From an uncultured Pseudocitrobacter sp. (GTDB taxonomy: Bacteria > Pseudomonadota > Gammaproteobacteria > Enterobacterales > Enterobacteriaceae), in contig CAJYVI010000070.1 in assembly GCA_913778145.1 (NCBI GenBank), positions 82,162-146,161 of the forward strand: a stretch of DNA of 64,000 bases. The letters run 5' to 3'. The notes below the pieces were generated by a model, which worked only from the letters and a program-made list of their open reading frames with translations, was not told where the DNA came from and did no database searches. The translations under genes were made by a program, and so were the position numbers. Shown here piece by piece: positions 63,382 through 64,000 of this stretch (position 1 is its first letter; the number at the start of each line of letters is the position of its first letter).

Positions 63382-64000
63382 TCCTGCTGCTGTGCAGCAC
63401 ATCCGCCTTTGCCGGTCTGTTCGACGCGCCCGGCCGCTCTAACTTTGTTCCGGCGGACCAGGCGTTCGCTTTCGATTTTCAGCAGAATCAACAGGATCTC
63501 AATCTCACCTGGCAGGTAAAAGAGGGCTACTACCTCTATCGCCAGCAAATTAAAGTTCTGCCCAATCAGGCGCAAACATCGCCACTGGTGCTACCCGCCG
63601 GGCAGTGGCATGAAGATGAATTTTACGGTAAGAGTGAAATTTATCGTCAGCATCTGACCGTACCGGTGAAGATTAACCAGGCCTCCCAAGGTGCGACGCT
63701 GACGGTAACCTATCAGGGCTGCGCCGACGCGGGATTCTGCTATCCCCCCGAAACCCGGACCGTCCCTCTGAGCGCCGTAGCAGCGACATCTGCCCCAGTT
63801 GAAACGTCTGCGCCCGCCAGCGCGGATCTGCCCTTCTCTGCGCTCTGGGCGTTGCTCATCGGTATAGGCATTGCGTTCACACCCTGCGTGCTGCCGATGT
63901 ATCCGTTAATCTCGGGGATCGTGCTGGGCGGTAAGCAACGCCTCTCCACCGGGCGCGCGCTGCTGCTGGCGTTTATCTACGTCCAGGGGATGGCGTTGAC
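63357..64000 (+). CDS. dsbD: DsbD, thiol:disulfide interchange protein (5' part; continues beyond window)
   Basis: The reading frame is open to the window edge. It begins with a signal peptide ([19 protein letters not shown]) and the periplasmic alpha domain containing the redox Cys pair (GCADAGFC in [14 protein letters not shown]). After a variable Ala/Pro/Thr linker comes the first membrane helix with the conserved proline-flanked [12 protein letters not shown]. DsbD moves electrons from cytoplasmic thioredoxin to periplasmic DsbC, CcmG and others. About 215 codons are in the window. The cutA-dsbD overlap points to an operon. Confidence 0.96.
   Translation, partial: MAQRILTLILLLCSTSAFAGLFDAPGRSNFVPADQAFAFDFQQNQQDLNLTWQVKEGYYLYRQQIKVLPNQAQTSPLVLPAGQWHEDEFYGKSEIYRQHLTVPVKINQASQGATLTVTYQGCADAGFCYPPETRTVPLSAVAATSAPVETSAPASADLPFSALWALLIGIGIAFTPCVLPMYPLISGIVLGGKQRLSTGRALLLAFIYVQGMAL

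Overview
The window is a 64 kb stretch of enterobacterial core chromosome. Gene content, order and protein lengths follow the Escherichia coli K-12 region from ytfF to dsbD almost gene for gene, read in the opposite map direction, which places the organism in the Escherichia/Citrobacter/Salmonella part of the Enterobacteriaceae. It is not E. coli K-12: proteins differ at many positions, an AraC-type regulator precedes ytfF, a DMT permease sits between ytfB and rplI, there are two tRNA-Gly genes where K-12 has three, and the ampC promoter differs. ampC follows frdD directly with no ampR, as in Escherichia. I cannot name the species from sequence alone. Comparisons with K-12 are from memory, not from a search.

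Layout. 0-9 kb: AraC fragment, ytfF, the nitric-oxide-responsive di-iron protein ytfE behind an NsrR operator, cycA, fklB, ytfB, a DMT permease, and the ribosomal operon rpsF-priB-rpsR-rplI. 9-16 kb: the complete L-ascorbate (ula) regulon, with ulaABCDEF divergent from ulaG and then ulaR. 16-25 kb: yjfP, two small YhcN-family secreted proteins (bsmA, yjfN; a third, yjfY, lies at 8.8 kb), aidB, and the nsrR-rnr-rlmB cluster, then purA. 25-36 kb: the long co-oriented cluster nnr-tsaE-amiB-mutL-miaA-hfq-hflX-hflK-hflC-yjeT, with queG divergent from nnr. 37-46 kb: two tRNA-Gly genes, orn, rsgA, psd, mscM, yjeM, epmA. 46-54 kb: frdABCD, ampC, blc, gdx with a guanidine-II riboswitch, entericidins ecnA/ecnB, efp and epmB. 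54-64 kb: yjeJ (unknown), yjeI, groSL, yjeH, fxsA, aspA, dcuA, cutA and the start of dsbD.

Functional links. aspA (aspartate to fumarate), dcuA (C4-dicarboxylate exchange) and frdABCD (fumarate reductase) form an anaerobic fumarate respiration set. epmA, efp and epmB give nearly the whole EF-P lysylation pathway. nsrR and one of its operators are both present. Hfq, RNase R, Orn, MiaA, RlmB, QueG, TsaE and HflX make this a dense RNA-metabolism neighbourhood.

I found no insertion sequence, prophage, CRISPR array or defence island, and no convincing new multi-gene system. The points most worth a second look are small: a tRNA-Gly copy with two stem mismatches, an ampC whose -10 element is eroded, overlapping divergent start codons of nnr and queG, REP/BIME elements with unusual flanks, and the uncharacterised yjeJ.
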